From the NCBI RefSeq assembly GCF_000735195.1, contig NZ_JPIM01000041.1:1-37939 (forward strand): a DNA stretch of 37,939 nt, read 5' to 3'. Positions 25,842 to 33,837 of this stretch are shown one piece after another (the first letter of the stretch is position 1; every line of letters begins with the position of its first letter). The DNA is from Chloroflexus sp. MS-G. GTDB taxonomy: Bacteria; Chloroflexota; Chloroflexia; Chloroflexales; Chloroflexaceae. The position numbers and the translations under genes are program-made. The notes beneath the pieces were generated by a model. The model saw only the letters and a list, made by a program, of their open reading frames with translations. It was not told the origin of the DNA and did not search any database.

Positions 25842-27365
25842 TCAGGGCACCCTTCGCTGCCACAGAGTGTAAGGCCCGGCACTGTAAAGCGGGATATAAT
25901 CACGTTGCAAGTGTTCGTTATTGTAGATTCCGGTATACGTGCTAAAGGCGCCGGTAAGAACATACGGTGGCCTGTTGGCTAAACCGTCGTAGATAACCGG
26001 TGGCCCACCTAACCAGGCGTGACGAACCGCTCCATCCAGCAGTTCAGTTGGAACGTAGTGGTAGTTGTGATCGGTAAAGATAGCTAACTCTGGTTCCCAC
26101 GTCTCAATAATGACTGTGGTAGGCACATGCTGATTGAGAAAAGCTGCCATGCGTTGGGCTGAGTCATCTGGACGAAAGACAACCTGCGCGGTTAGACTGA
26201 GCGAGAAGCCAACGACCAGGATGAGATACATGCCGATTGCCGTAGCGAACAGCGGTTGACGGCGACTCCAGAGCCAGTTCAGCAGATCACCGATCATGCG
26301 GGCTACTGCTGGGGCACCGAGCGCAACGGCAGGAAAGGCGTAACGGGGCCAGCCAAGAGAAACCAGGTACCAGCTCAGCCAGAGGAGGGCAAGCAACGTT
26401 GGTACTAGTTCGGCGAAGGCCCTGGCACTGCGCTGACGACAACGCCAGAGACTGTACAATAGGGCCGGAATGAGCAAGCCACCGTACACTTGCACCAGAT
26501 AGCGGATCGCTCGTGTACTGGCGTCAATGTCAAAGACAAAGATGGCCCCACCCGCAGACTGGCGCGTTTTAGCCAGATTGGCACTGAAATCAGCCGGGCC
26601 AAGAAAGGCCAGCATGATCAGCAACCAACCGGCAAACATACTGCTGGCTATGACCGGTGGCGCAAGACGCAACCACCAGTCTCCAACCCGAAAGAAGCGC
26701 CAGTCAAGAAACGCTAACAACAAGAGCGATGGGGCAACAATCAGGGCAAACTGGTTTTTCGTGATCAAGGCCAGGCCAAAACCGATTCCGGCAAGTAGTG
26801 CATTGCGACGGCGATGATCTGGATGCAACACTGCACTGGTGTACGCCAGCAACCCTACTCCAAGCCAGGCCAGTCCTGGTACCTCGCCTAATACCTGACG
26901 TCCGTACTCGATCATGCCCTCAAATCCACGGGTACGTGACGCGATTAAGAGCAAGACAGTCAATAAAGCGAGGGACTTGCCGTGTAGGCGGTGGGCGAGC
27001 CGGTAAAAGATCCAGAGGGCAACCAACAAATACACCACGATCACCAGCCGCGCAGCCAGCAGATCAATACCGACAAGACGAAAGACCAGCGCAATCGGGA
27101 TCATAACCGTCGGCCCTACACCAATTGTCGGCCCAAAATAACGGAACCCCTCGCTGCTGATGTCGGCGTAAACACCGTGGCGTATCAGCGTTTCTGGCAC
27201 GTGCAGGTGCGATCCCTCGTCAAACCAGGTACGTGGCGCATACGGAAGATTAACGAATGCCAGCAACACAATCGTACCGATCAGTACCAGTGCTGCGACT
27301 CGTTCACCGGAACGCGCCAGTACTGATAAAGGATTCACCTGGTTGGTGGCAAGTTGCCCGTCCAT
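25842..27365 (-). CDS. PMT/ArnT-like GT-C glycosyltransferase
   Basis: A 507-residue membrane protein with the TWFDEGSHLHV motif right after helix 1 (Asp49-Glu50), the acidic pair of GT39/GT83 enzymes. A second loop contains MIEYGRQVLGEVPGLAW, where the GE(V/L)P pattern is shared with the gene at 10328. The soluble tail includes VIIETWEPELAIF and QRDYIPLY. About 11 helices are expected. It is the better-kept-in-cluster paralog of the isolated gene at 10328. It probably uses an undecaprenyl-phosphate sugar made by one of the two DPM-like GT2s in the same strand. It follows the radical SAM gene after an 84-base gap that holds a strong hairpin. Confidence 0.83.
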   Translation of the reverse strand: MDGQLATNQVNPLSVLARSGERVAALVLIGTIVLLAFVNLPYAPRTWFDEGSHLHVPETLIRHGVYADISSEGFRYFGPTIGVGPTVMIPIALVFRLVGIDLLAARLVIVVYLLVALWIFYRLAHRLHGKSLALLTVLLLIASRTRGFEGMIEYGRQVLGEVPGLAWLGVGLLAYTSAVLHPDHRRRNALLAGIGFGLALITKNQFALIVAPSLLLLAFLDWRFFRVGDWWLRLAPPVIASSMFAGWLLIMLAFLGPADFSANLAKTRQSAGGAIFVFDIDASTRAIRYLVQVYGGLLIPALLYSLWRCRQRSARAFAELVPTLLALLWLSWYLVSLGWPRYAFPAVALGAPAVARMIGDLLNWLWSRRQPLFATAIGMYLILVVGFSLSLTAQVVFRPDDSAQRMAAFLNQHVPTTVIIETWEPELAIFTDHNYHYVPTELLDGAVRHAWLGGPPVIYDGLANRPPYVLTGAFSTYTGIYNNEHLQRDYIPLYSAGPYTLWQRRVP

Positions 27366-27392
27366 AGGCTCCCCAAAGTCAATAACGATCCT

Positions 27393-27421
27393 GTGGCGCG
27401 GCGATCACTTTGCCGCGCCAC
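27393..27421 (-). repeat. Strong GC-rich hairpin between coding regions
   Basis: Perfect 10-base arms GTGGCGCGGC (27393-27402) and GCCGCGCCAC (27412-27421) with a 9-base loop lie in the gap between the radical SAM gene and the GT-C gene. No T-run follows on the minus strand, so it is either a partial terminator, an mRNA-stabilising or processing site, or part of a start-region control for the GT-C gene. Confidence 0.65.
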
Positions 27422-27449
27422 CGCGTGTTGGATATTCGCTACTAATGCC

Positions 27450-29204
27450 TTACATCGTGCCGCTACCGCTCAGTCGCCGTAGCCCTTCATCGCTCGGTCT
27501 GGCGCCGATCCACTTCAGATGGTTGATACCAATTTGCCAGAGTTGTCCCCAGGTTTCCGGATTTGCCGCGCCTTTAAGGAAGGTCATAATCGGTCGTGGC
27601 CGTAACGACCACTCACGCGCAGCACGTTTGGCCCAATACTCAAGATCGGCCGAACTGAGGTGGGGATAGTTCAAGACGGTGTGGGAGTACATATCATAGT
27701 CTTCCCACTGATTCATTCGAATCCAGCCATTAGCGACGGCTTCGTAGTAGAATGGCGTACCGGGGTAGGGTGTGGCAATGTGGAAAAGCGCAATATCGAG
27801 CGGCAGCCGCTTCGAGAGGGCAATGGTCTGCTGAATCGTTTCCACCGTCTCACCGGGCAGACCAATAATGAAGTACCCCCAGTTCATAATTCCAGCACGA
27901 TGGCTGGCAGCAATCGTTTCTTCGATCCGCTTTACTGTCGTACCTTTACGGGCACGCTTCAAAATCTCTTCACTCCCACTCTCCAATCCCCAGGCGATCA
28001 TGAAACAACCGGCCTTGCGCATTAAACGCAGCTCATCTTCATCAACAAAATCTACCCGGCTATTGCAGCTCCAGCGCAGCTTTAAGCCCTCTTTGATGAT
28101 TGTATGGCAGAGATCGTAAACGAACTCTTTTTTGACGGTAAACAGGTCGGCCTCAAAGTGAATGTGCTTCATCCCCATTTCTTTCAGCATCACCATCTCT
28201 TGCAAGACGTGATGCGGGCTGCGATGACGCACACTCGACTGATAGGTCACATGCTTGATACAGTAACGACAACCGGCCGGGCAACCGCGACTGGTGAGAA
28301 CGAACGTGTAAGGGCCACCGACAATAGGAACTTTGTAACGTTGCCACGGCAACTGATCGTGAAGCGGAATGGGCAGCGTGTCGAGGTCTTCGATAAATGG
28401 TCGGTCAGGGTTGATCCGCACTTCACCGTGTTCGTCGCGGTAGCCAACGCCTAGGGTTTCGCGGAGTGCTTTGGCAATAATTTTGGGATGCACACCTAAA
28501 AATCGACCGCGCGTTGTCAGATAGGAAGCATCGGGAAAGGGCAATTTGCGCCACGGCGGCGTAAGATCGGGATTGCCAACCGCTACCGTCTCGGCAGCGC
28601 GCTCTTGTTCGACCACCCGATCAATCGTGCGAATGACGTCAACAATGGTTAACTCTGGCTCGCCACGTACCACGATGTCGAGCGTTGGGTACGACTCAAG
28701 CGTTTCACGGGTCATCGGCGTGACGTGGGTACCGATCGCCATCGTAATGGTCCCCACTGCTTTGCCGATGAAGGTTGTGCGCATGTCGTTCGTTAAAGTG
28801 GGAGCCGTTGCGTGGATAATCATATAGCGCGGCTTCTTTTCCCACATATATTTCTCGAACGACTTCCAATCCATCATCAACCCGATTGCATCGATAACTT
28901 CGACCGTATAGCCAGCCTCTTTCACTACAGCGGCAATCTGAGCTAATGCGGTTTGTGGCCAGATAATGCCGTCACGAGTGCGACGACCGACACGGGCAAT
29001 GTCTCGTAAGAAGAGATCGCCGTCAGGTGATGGTGGGTTGAGCACCAACACGTCGAGCCGTGGGGTCTTTTCACGTGGCATCTCAACAAAGCGGATTTCA
29101 CCGGCCCGTTCGTTTGGGCGGGCGGGTGCAACCAGCTTAATCCCTGTTGGTTTGTCGCCGGGTGCCTGTTTGCGCTGAACCGGACTCGTTTCCTGCTCGC
29201 TCAT
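27450..29204 (-). CDS. B12-binding-domain-type radical SAM protein
   Basis: Start ATG 29204 is fixed by an ATGA overlap with the small membrane-protein gene; a 39-residue upstream extension is rejected. The 584-residue protein has an N-terminal Rossmann-like domain (about 48-200: DVLVLNPPSPDGD, then VVRGEPELT) of the cobalamin-binding class. It lacks the DxHxxG histidine motif, so any cobalamin would bind base-off or not at all. The radical SAM core follows with SRGCPAGCRYC (Cys308, Cys312, Cys315), the CX3CX2C cluster site. Later come EADLF, WSCNSRVDFV, GLESGSEEIL and YFIIGLPGET, all standard for this BchE-like family. These enzymes methylate, cyclise or rearrange lipids and sugars. Here it is coupled to a membrane protein and a polyprenol-type GT2, so a modified lipid carrier or sugar is a reasonable guess. 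Confidence 0.88.
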   Translation of the reverse strand: MSEQETSPVQRKQAPGDKPTGIKLVAPARPNERAGEIRFVEMPREKTPRLDVLVLNPPSPDGDLFLRDIARVGRRTRDGIIWPQTALAQIAAVVKEAGYTVEVIDAIGLMMDWKSFEKYMWEKKPRYMIIHATAPTLTNDMRTTFIGKAVGTITMAIGTHVTPMTRETLESYPTLDIVVRGEPELTIVDVIRTIDRVVEQERAAETVAVGNPDLTPPWRKLPFPDASYLTTRGRFLGVHPKIIAKALRETLGVGYRDEHGEVRINPDRPFIEDLDTLPIPLHDQLPWQRYKVPIVGGPYTFVLTSRGCPAGCRYCIKHVTYQSSVRHRSPHHVLQEMVMLKEMGMKHIHFEADLFTVKKEFVYDLCHTIIKEGLKLRWSCNSRVDFVDEDELRLMRKAGCFMIAWGLESGSEEILKRARKGTTVKRIEETIAASHRAGIMNWGYFIIGLPGETVETIQQTIALSKRLPLDIALFHIATPYPGTPFYYEAVANGWIRMNQWEDYDMYSHTVLNYPHLSSADLEYWAKRAAREWSLRPRPIMTFLKGAANPETWGQLWQIGINHLKWIGARPSDEGLRRLSGSGTM

Positions 29205-29686
29205 GGTCTTTCCCTTTCTGATAGTGTCGCGCCGCTTCGTCTCTTGGTGATGCGGGCAGGATACCAGCGGCGAAATTGCGCTATAAATCTTGCACCAAAC
29301 GAAAGTTGTATGCCATGACATATCATGGCGAAGGTCATTATCACAAAACCGGTATTTACAACTGGTCCAACCAGAATATGGAGTGGTCGATTCCAGCCGG
29401 CAATCTCGTAGCCAAATAGCATATCGATCGCTTGATGAAATTCACCGGCAATATGCTTTTCATATTCGTACCCTAAGCCAAAGAGCAATGCACTAAAAAG
29501 CCAGACAGCATTGGCACGGGTAGGTGTCCGGTAGAGCCGAATACTCAACCATAATGCTGACCCTAGTGCGAAGATGATCGGCCAGTTGTGGCTAACCAAG
29601 ACTATCAAATAACCGAGAACATAGTGGCTCTGGCCAAGATGTTGTTCGCTCCATCTGAAGAATGGTTCCACGGATGCTTCCTTCAT
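29201..29686 (-). CDS. Small membrane protein of unknown function
   Basis: The ATG at 29686 overlaps the stop of the upstream GT2 (TAATG), and its own stop overlaps the radical SAM start (ATGA), so the start is well supported. The 161-residue protein has a short polar N-terminus (MKEASVEPFFRWSEQ) and then three likely helices: YLIVLVSHNWPIIFALGSAL, a middle VWLFSALLFGLGYEY, and HILVGPVVNTGFVIMTFAM. The middle loop holds charged and aromatic residues (YEYEKHIAGEFHQAID). The C-terminus is strongly basic. I do not recognise a family. Being locked between a GT2 and a radical SAM gene by overlaps on both sides implies that it works with them, perhaps as a membrane partner. Confidence 0.75.
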   Translation of the reverse strand: MKEASVEPFFRWSEQHLGQSHYVLGYLIVLVSHNWPIIFALGSALWLSIRLYRTPTRANAVWLFSALLFGLGYEYEKHIAGEFHQAIDMLFGYEIAGWNRPLHILVGPVVNTGFVIMTFAMICHGIQLSFGARFIAQFRRWYPARITKRRSGATLSERERP

Positions 29687-30921
29687 TACGCTGTCTGGGC
29701 TGCTGCTTCGACCGGTGTCGTGAGTGGTGTGTAAGTCCAATTCAGATCGGCTTCCTGCTCGATCTCACGTCGGCTTAGCTCGGCCAAAACTCGCACCAAA
29801 CCCCAGGCACTGACCAGTTGAACGCCCGTCAAGACGAGCATGGCACTGACAACCGGTGCAAACCACGAGTGTGCTAAGGTAGGGTTGGTCAGATCAAAAG
29901 CGACCGCCGCCACATAGGTTGCGAATCCACCACCTATTGCCAGTAATCCCAACCACCAGTAGTGGCGCTCGATCCGTCGTCCATTGCCGCGCCGACCGAA
30001 CAAACCCTGGCGAATGGCCCGTTTATGGAATAGCGTCACCAGGTAGCTAAACGAAGTACCGGTGGTGTAGAGTGTCACTCCGGCGACAGCCAACACCAGT
30101 GCGCCAAAGAGCTGAGGGAATGACCAACCACCCAGGAAGCCAAGGGCGATGCCAAGGCTCTGCCCCCCAATGATCAGTCCGGCTAACAGCAGTAACAAGA
30201 GACCGATCCCGCCGAAGATGCGCACCGGATTATATGTTAGCGCCGTCCAGACAATCGATTTAGTGAATCGGAGACCGTCGCGAATCACATGCAGTTTGCT
30301 CCGTCCGGCACGCTCTTTGTAAGGAATGGGAATCTCGACCATGCGCAGCCCTTCATGAAGGGCACGGGTACTCATGGCCGGTGTAAAATCGAGGGTGTTT
30401 GGCAGTGGGTAGATAATAGGGAGAATCGATCGTCGTAAAACGCGCTGACCACTTGCACTGTCGCTTATCCGTACACCGGCTACCAGTGAGAGCATGGTGG
30501 CAAAGATCAGATTACCAATCCGACGCACCAATGGCATCTCACTGTGCTCGCCAGCCATCCGGCTACCGATCACAATATCTGCCCCCTCGAGAGCGACTTT
30601 ACACATAGCGGGAAAATATTCGGGAGGATAGGTACTATCGGCATCGAGAAATCCGATCAGCTCTCCGCGAGCTTGGCTGAAGCCGGTCTTTAGTGCGCCA
30701 CCGTAACCGCGATTCTGCTGCCGAATCAGCCGCACCTGATCACCGAAACCTTGCACAATTGCCGCAGTTCGATCTTTCGAGCCATCGTCAACGACAATGC
30801 ACTCCAGATCGTCGATCCCAACCTCTTTCAGTGCCGGGCGGATAGCAAGGACTCGCTCGACAATAGCAGCAATGCCATCTTCTTCATTGTACGCCGGTAT
30901 CACAACGGAAAGTGTCGTCAT
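29686..30921 (-). CDS. GT2 with C-terminal membrane domain (polyprenol-phosphate sugar transferase-like)
   Basis: The start at ATG 30921 gives MTTLSVVIPAYNEEDGI and has GGGGAGGGG just upstream; a 45-residue upstream extension has no family character. The 411-residue protein has an N-terminal GT-A domain with VVDDGSKDRT (43-52), NRGYGGALKTGF (70-81) and the metal site FLDADSTYPP (91-100). Then comes YKERAGRSKL, the basic acceptor-site loop of dolichyl-phosphate glucose/mannose synthases. After about residue 240 come four helices in two pairs. This plan matches the DPMS/GtrB-like class. It would load a sugar on undecaprenyl phosphate, giving the locus a second such enzyme beside that at 20996. 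Its stop is fused to the small membrane-protein start. Confidence 0.87.
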   Translation of the reverse strand: MTTLSVVIPAYNEEDGIAAIVERVLAIRPALKEVGIDDLECIVVDDGSKDRTAAIVQGFGDQVRLIRQQNRGYGGALKTGFSQARGELIGFLDADSTYPPEYFPAMCKVALEGADIVIGSRMAGEHSEMPLVRRIGNLIFATMLSLVAGVRISDSASGQRVLRRSILPIIYPLPNTLDFTPAMSTRALHEGLRMVEIPIPYKERAGRSKLHVIRDGLRFTKSIVWTALTYNPVRIFGGIGLLLLLLAGLIIGGQSLGIALGFLGGWSFPQLFGALVLAVAGVTLYTTGTSFSYLVTLFHKRAIRQGLFGRRGNGRRIERHYWWLGLLAIGGGFATYVAAVAFDLTNPTLAHSWFAPVVSAMLVLTGVQLVSAWGLVRVLAELSRREIEQEADLNWTYTPLTTPVEAAAQTA

Positions 30922-30952
30922 GTGTTCCCCTCCCCCTGCTGATATAACCCCC

Positions 30953-31684
30953 TCAGTAGACCGGCACAGAATGTTGTTCGTGTGGGAATGGATCGGTGCG
31001 TAGATTACGAATGACCCGAGCCGGATTTCCCACGGCAATGCAGTAATCGGGAACATCCCTGGTTACGACAGCTCCAGCCCCCACAACGACATTACGCCCG
31101 ATCCGCACACCATCGAGGATAATTGCGCCGCTCCCAATCCACGATCCATCACCAATGCTGATCCCTTGCGCTGTGATACCCTGCATACTAATCGGGCGAG
31201 TCGTATCGTGGAAGACATGATTGACGGCCAGTATCTGCACCAGCGTACCCAGATACACATCATCGCCGATGGTGATACCGCCTTGCCCGCGCAAGATACA
31301 GCTCTCACCGATGAGCGAACGTCTGCCGATGGTAATGTGACTGTGCGGGAGATTGCGAAAGTTGTATACATGCAGGATGGCGTTTTTCATCACCATACTC
31401 TCGTCGCCAATCGTGATTCCGCCAGGGCAAGCGTGCAGATAGACCCCATGATCGAGGTACACTCCTTTCCCTAAGCGAACATTATCGGCAAAGCGGATCC
31501 GAACGCCGTCTTCGATAGCAACGATCCCGTCGATGTGCATCAGCGTCCGGTACACTAACGCTCGCAAGCCAATCCCAACGAGGCCAGGTATCCAACCACA
31601 AATACTTTGCACGACCTGCTCGCTGATGTAGCGGGTTAGTGAGCTTGCCTGTCGACTCAAGTAGAGACGTAGTCGCTCTTCCAT
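30953..31684 (-). CDS. Hexapeptide-repeat (LbH) O/N-acyltransferase
   Basis: I prefer ATG 31684, which has AGGAT a few bases upstream; in-frame starts at 31702 and further up lack one. The 243-residue protein has a helical N-terminus (1-45), then many (I/V/L)GxxxxI hexads from about 58 to 205, forming a left-handed beta helix. The active-site-like LAVNHVFHD (153-160) places His156 as the catalytic residue of the maltose/galactoside acetyltransferase group. TRPISMQGI follows as in that group, and the final [16 protein letters not shown] is standard. It would acetylate (or acylate) a sugar. With WecB directly upstream it may complete an acylated amino sugar. The gap to WecB carries an 11-base inverted repeat. 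Confidence 0.85.
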   Translation of the reverse strand: MEERLRLYLSRQASSLTRYISEQVVQSICGWIPGLVGIGLRALVYRTLMHIDGIVAIEDGVRIRFADNVRLGKGVYLDHGVYLHACPGGITIGDESMVMKNAILHVYNFRNLPHSHITIGRRSLIGESCILRGQGGITIGDDVYLGTLVQILAVNHVFHDTTRPISMQGITAQGISIGDGSWIGSGAIILDGVRIGRNVVVGAGAVVTRDVPDYCIAVGNPARVIRNLRTDPFPHEQHSVPVY

Positions 31685-31754
31685 AGGTATCCTGAAGCTC
31701 ATCCGAGCACTGGGCGTTTGTAGAATAGTTGATAGGTCTGAATATTGACTAACG

Positions 31755-31797
31755 ATTAGTAGATATGTTGGTGACAAAAAAATAATTATCTACTAAT
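31755..31797 (-). repeat. 11-base perfect inverted repeat at the wecB stop
   Basis: ATTAGTAGATA (31755-31765) and TATCTACTAAT (31787-31797) are perfect reverse complements around a 21-base AT-rich centre containing seven A/T in a row. The right arm overlaps the last codons and stop of the epimerase gene, which ends at 31786. The stem is AT-rich and the T-run is in the loop, so a normal terminator is unlikely; a protein-binding site or recoding/decay signal is possible. Confidence 0.6.
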
Positions 31798-32871
31798 AGA
31801 TGCTTCCATAATCACAACGGCACGTTCGGCTGCCCCACTAACGATAGGGGAGCGAGCAGTGCGAAGACGACTTAAACCAGGAGGACTGAGCCAGGTTGCA
31901 GTGCCGGTGAGAATGCTCTCGTAGGTGTTGCCGATGAGCACAGCTACACCAGCCTCAACCAAATAGCGCCATTCGGTTTCGTTGCGTACCAGCAGGATGG
32001 GTGTCCCTAAGACGGCAGCCTCTTCCTGAAGACCACCTGAGTCGGTGAGCAGGGCCTGCGCCGACTGTACCAGACAGAGGGTGTCAAGATAACCCAGTGG
32101 ACGGATCGCCAGAATCCGTGGTGAGAGCTGCAAACCCTGTCGTTCAAGGGCGGCCGCAGTGCGTGGATGCACCGGAAAGACTATCCGGTAGGTTTCAGCC
32201 AGCTCGTTAAAGGCCCGAACAATCCCCGGCAGTGTATTTGGCTCGGTATTTTCGGCGCGATGTAACGTTAAGACCAGATACTCACCCGGTGTTAATTCCA
32301 GTTGTTGCAGAATTGTGCTCTTCGCTGCGCGCTCGCGATGCCGGAGCGCCGCATCGATTGCTGTCGAGCCAATGACGTGGATCCGCTCTTCCGGTAGCCC
32401 TTCAGCGCGCAAGTTCGCCGCAGCTATTTCGTCGGCAGCCAACAGAATTTCAGCGATATGATCGACAATCACGCGGTTCAGTTCTTCGGGCATTGCCCGA
32501 TTAAACGAACGCCCGCCCGCTTCCAGATGCACCACCGGAAAGCCTAGCTTCGCTGCACAGAGCGCGCCGGCCATTGTGGTGTTGGTGTCGCCCTGAACAA
32601 GCACAAGATCGGGCCGCTCTTGCAGCAAGATTGGCTCCAGGCGCGAAAGAATACGGGCTGTCTGTTCTCCGTGTTGGGCTGAACCGACGCCGAGCATGTA
32701 ACGTGGACGCGGGAGGTTGAGTTCTTCAAAAAAGATGGCATCAACTTCATACGAATAGTGCTGGCCAGAATGTACCAGAATATGATCGAAACGCTCTTCA
32801 AGCAGGGGAATAAGTGGTGAGAGTTTAATAATCTCAGGTCGAGTGCCGAGAACGGTCAGAACACGAGCCAT
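31786..32871 (-). CDS. wecB: UDP-N-acetylglucosamine 2-epimerase (non-hydrolysing)
   Basis: A 361-residue GT-B fold epimerase that interconverts UDP-GlcNAc and UDP-ManNAc, or the related diacetamido-uronate pair. Motifs are [12 protein letters not shown] (8-19), [10 protein letters not shown] (35-44), VQGDTNTT with Asp95, HLEAGGRS with Glu117, MPEELNR with Glu130, and TLHRAENTE with His204. These are the residues known to matter in E. coli WecB, and all are in place. The HYSYEVD and [12 protein letters not shown] variants are typical of the WbpI-like side of the family seen in Archaea and Chloroflexota. It starts 3 bases after the hexapeptide acyltransferase stop, with GAGG upstream. UDP-ManNAc dehydrogenase is not in the window, so a neutral ManNAc-type residue or genes elsewhere are needed. 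Confidence 0.93.
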   Translation of the reverse strand: MARVLTVLGTRPEIIKLSPLIPLLEERFDHILVHSGQHYSYEVDAIFFEELNLPRPRYMLGVGSAQHGEQTARILSRLEPILLQERPDLVLVQGDTNTTMAGALCAAKLGFPVVHLEAGGRSFNRAMPEELNRVIVDHIAEILLAADEIAAANLRAEGLPEERIHVIGSTAIDAALRHRERAAKSTILQQLELTPGEYLVLTLHRAENTEPNTLPGIVRAFNELAETYRIVFPVHPRTAAALERQGLQLSPRILAIRPLGYLDTLCLVQSAQALLTDSGGLQEEAAVLGTPILLVRNETEWRYLVEAGVAVLIGNTYESILTGTATWLSPPGLSRLRTARSPIVSGAAERAVVIMEASISR

Positions 32872-32874
32872 CGT

Positions 32875-33837
32875 TTACCTCTCTTCGTATTCGAGTTGAA
32901 CACCGTAATAGCGCTGCAAAAACGTGCACAATGCGTCGAGCACTGCGTTACGATCAGCACTACGTTGGTTGGTCTTTAAATCAAGCCAAAGGGTTGACTG
33001 CGCTGGACGCCAATGATGCCGACAGATGATCCAGAGGGTTGGTTGATCAGGGTCAGAATAGGGAATATCACCACTTGCCGGCACTAGCACAATGCGGTAC
33101 GTGTGCTGACCAACTTGAACCAGTGGATGCGGTTCCTCAGTTAGCAGTTGCAAGTCGCCGTGATGCACACCAATAGTCAGAAAGTGACGCAGCATCTGTG
33201 CAGCGATTGCCTCAAGTCGGCGTGGCGTGATCGTGCGCTGCATCCGACTCATCGTATTTACAACCCGCGCCGGATGGCCTTCGACAATCGAGTCGCCCGG
33301 GATTTCGCCACTGACGACTGAACGCGAGTTTACAAAACTGTTATCGCCAATCGTTGTGCCGGGATGGAGAAAGACACCGGCTGCACACCAAACCCGCTGA
33401 CCAATGACCACCGGTGCGAACCGTACCCAGTAACCTTCCGTGTAGGGCAAGAATGAGCCGTGCGTGTAGACCGTACAACGCGCCCCAAGTGCACTCCAAT
33501 CACCCATTCGCACCTCTTCTTCGGTGTTAATGAGCGATTGCGGGCCGATGTAACAGTGATCGCCAATCCACATCCCGGCAGCACCGTAAACCAGCGTGAA
33601 ACTGCTGATAATGCTGTAGCGTCCAATTCTGAGATCACCACCGCAATGAATAACTGTCAGCGGACGAATGGCGCTGTAATCACCGATACTGATATGATGG
33701 CCCATCACTGTGCTGAACCAGCCAATTGATACCCCCCGCCCGATCTGGGCACCGCAAGCAATGCGTAAGATCATCGGCTTGAACGCCGGTGGCATAATAA
33801 AGAGCAACCAAAAAATGACAGTTCGCAAGATGTTCAT
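32875..33837 (-). CDS. WbbJ-like hexapeptide acyltransferase with C-terminal extension
   Basis: A 320-residue protein. A hydrophobic N-terminus (MNILRTVIFWLLFIMPP) precedes a left-handed beta-helix region from about 30 to 195, with hexads such as IGRGVSIGWFS, IGDYSAIRPL, IGDHCYIGPQ and IGDNSFVNSR, ending GHPARVV. This is the colanic-acid acetyltransferase (WcaF/WbbJ) pattern. An extra domain of about 115 residues (206-320) follows that is not part of normal hexapeptide enzymes; it contains a HHWRPAQSTLWLDL segment and ends in a Tyr/Glu-rich tail. That extension may bind an acyl carrier or partner. The ATG overlaps the deacetylase stop (ATGA), so the two are co-translated. Substrate unknown. 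Confidence 0.82.
   Translation of the reverse strand: MNILRTVIFWLLFIMPPAFKPMILRIACGAQIGRGVSIGWFSTVMGHHISIGDYSAIRPLTVIHCGGDLRIGRYSIISSFTLVYGAAGMWIGDHCYIGPQSLINTEEEVRMGDWSALGARCTVYTHGSFLPYTEGYWVRFAPVVIGQRVWCAAGVFLHPGTTIGDNSFVNSRSVVSGEIPGDSIVEGHPARVVNTMSRMQRTITPRRLEAIAAQMLRHFLTIGVHHGDLQLLTEEPHPLVQVGQHTYRIVLVPASGDIPYSDPDQPTLWIICRHHWRPAQSTLWLDLKTNQRSADRNAVLDALCTFLQRYYGVQLEYEER

Noticed and set aside
29205..29321. Upstream 39-residue extension of the radical SAM protein
   Set aside because: It is the out-of-frame overlap with the small membrane-protein gene; the ATGA overlap marks the true start.
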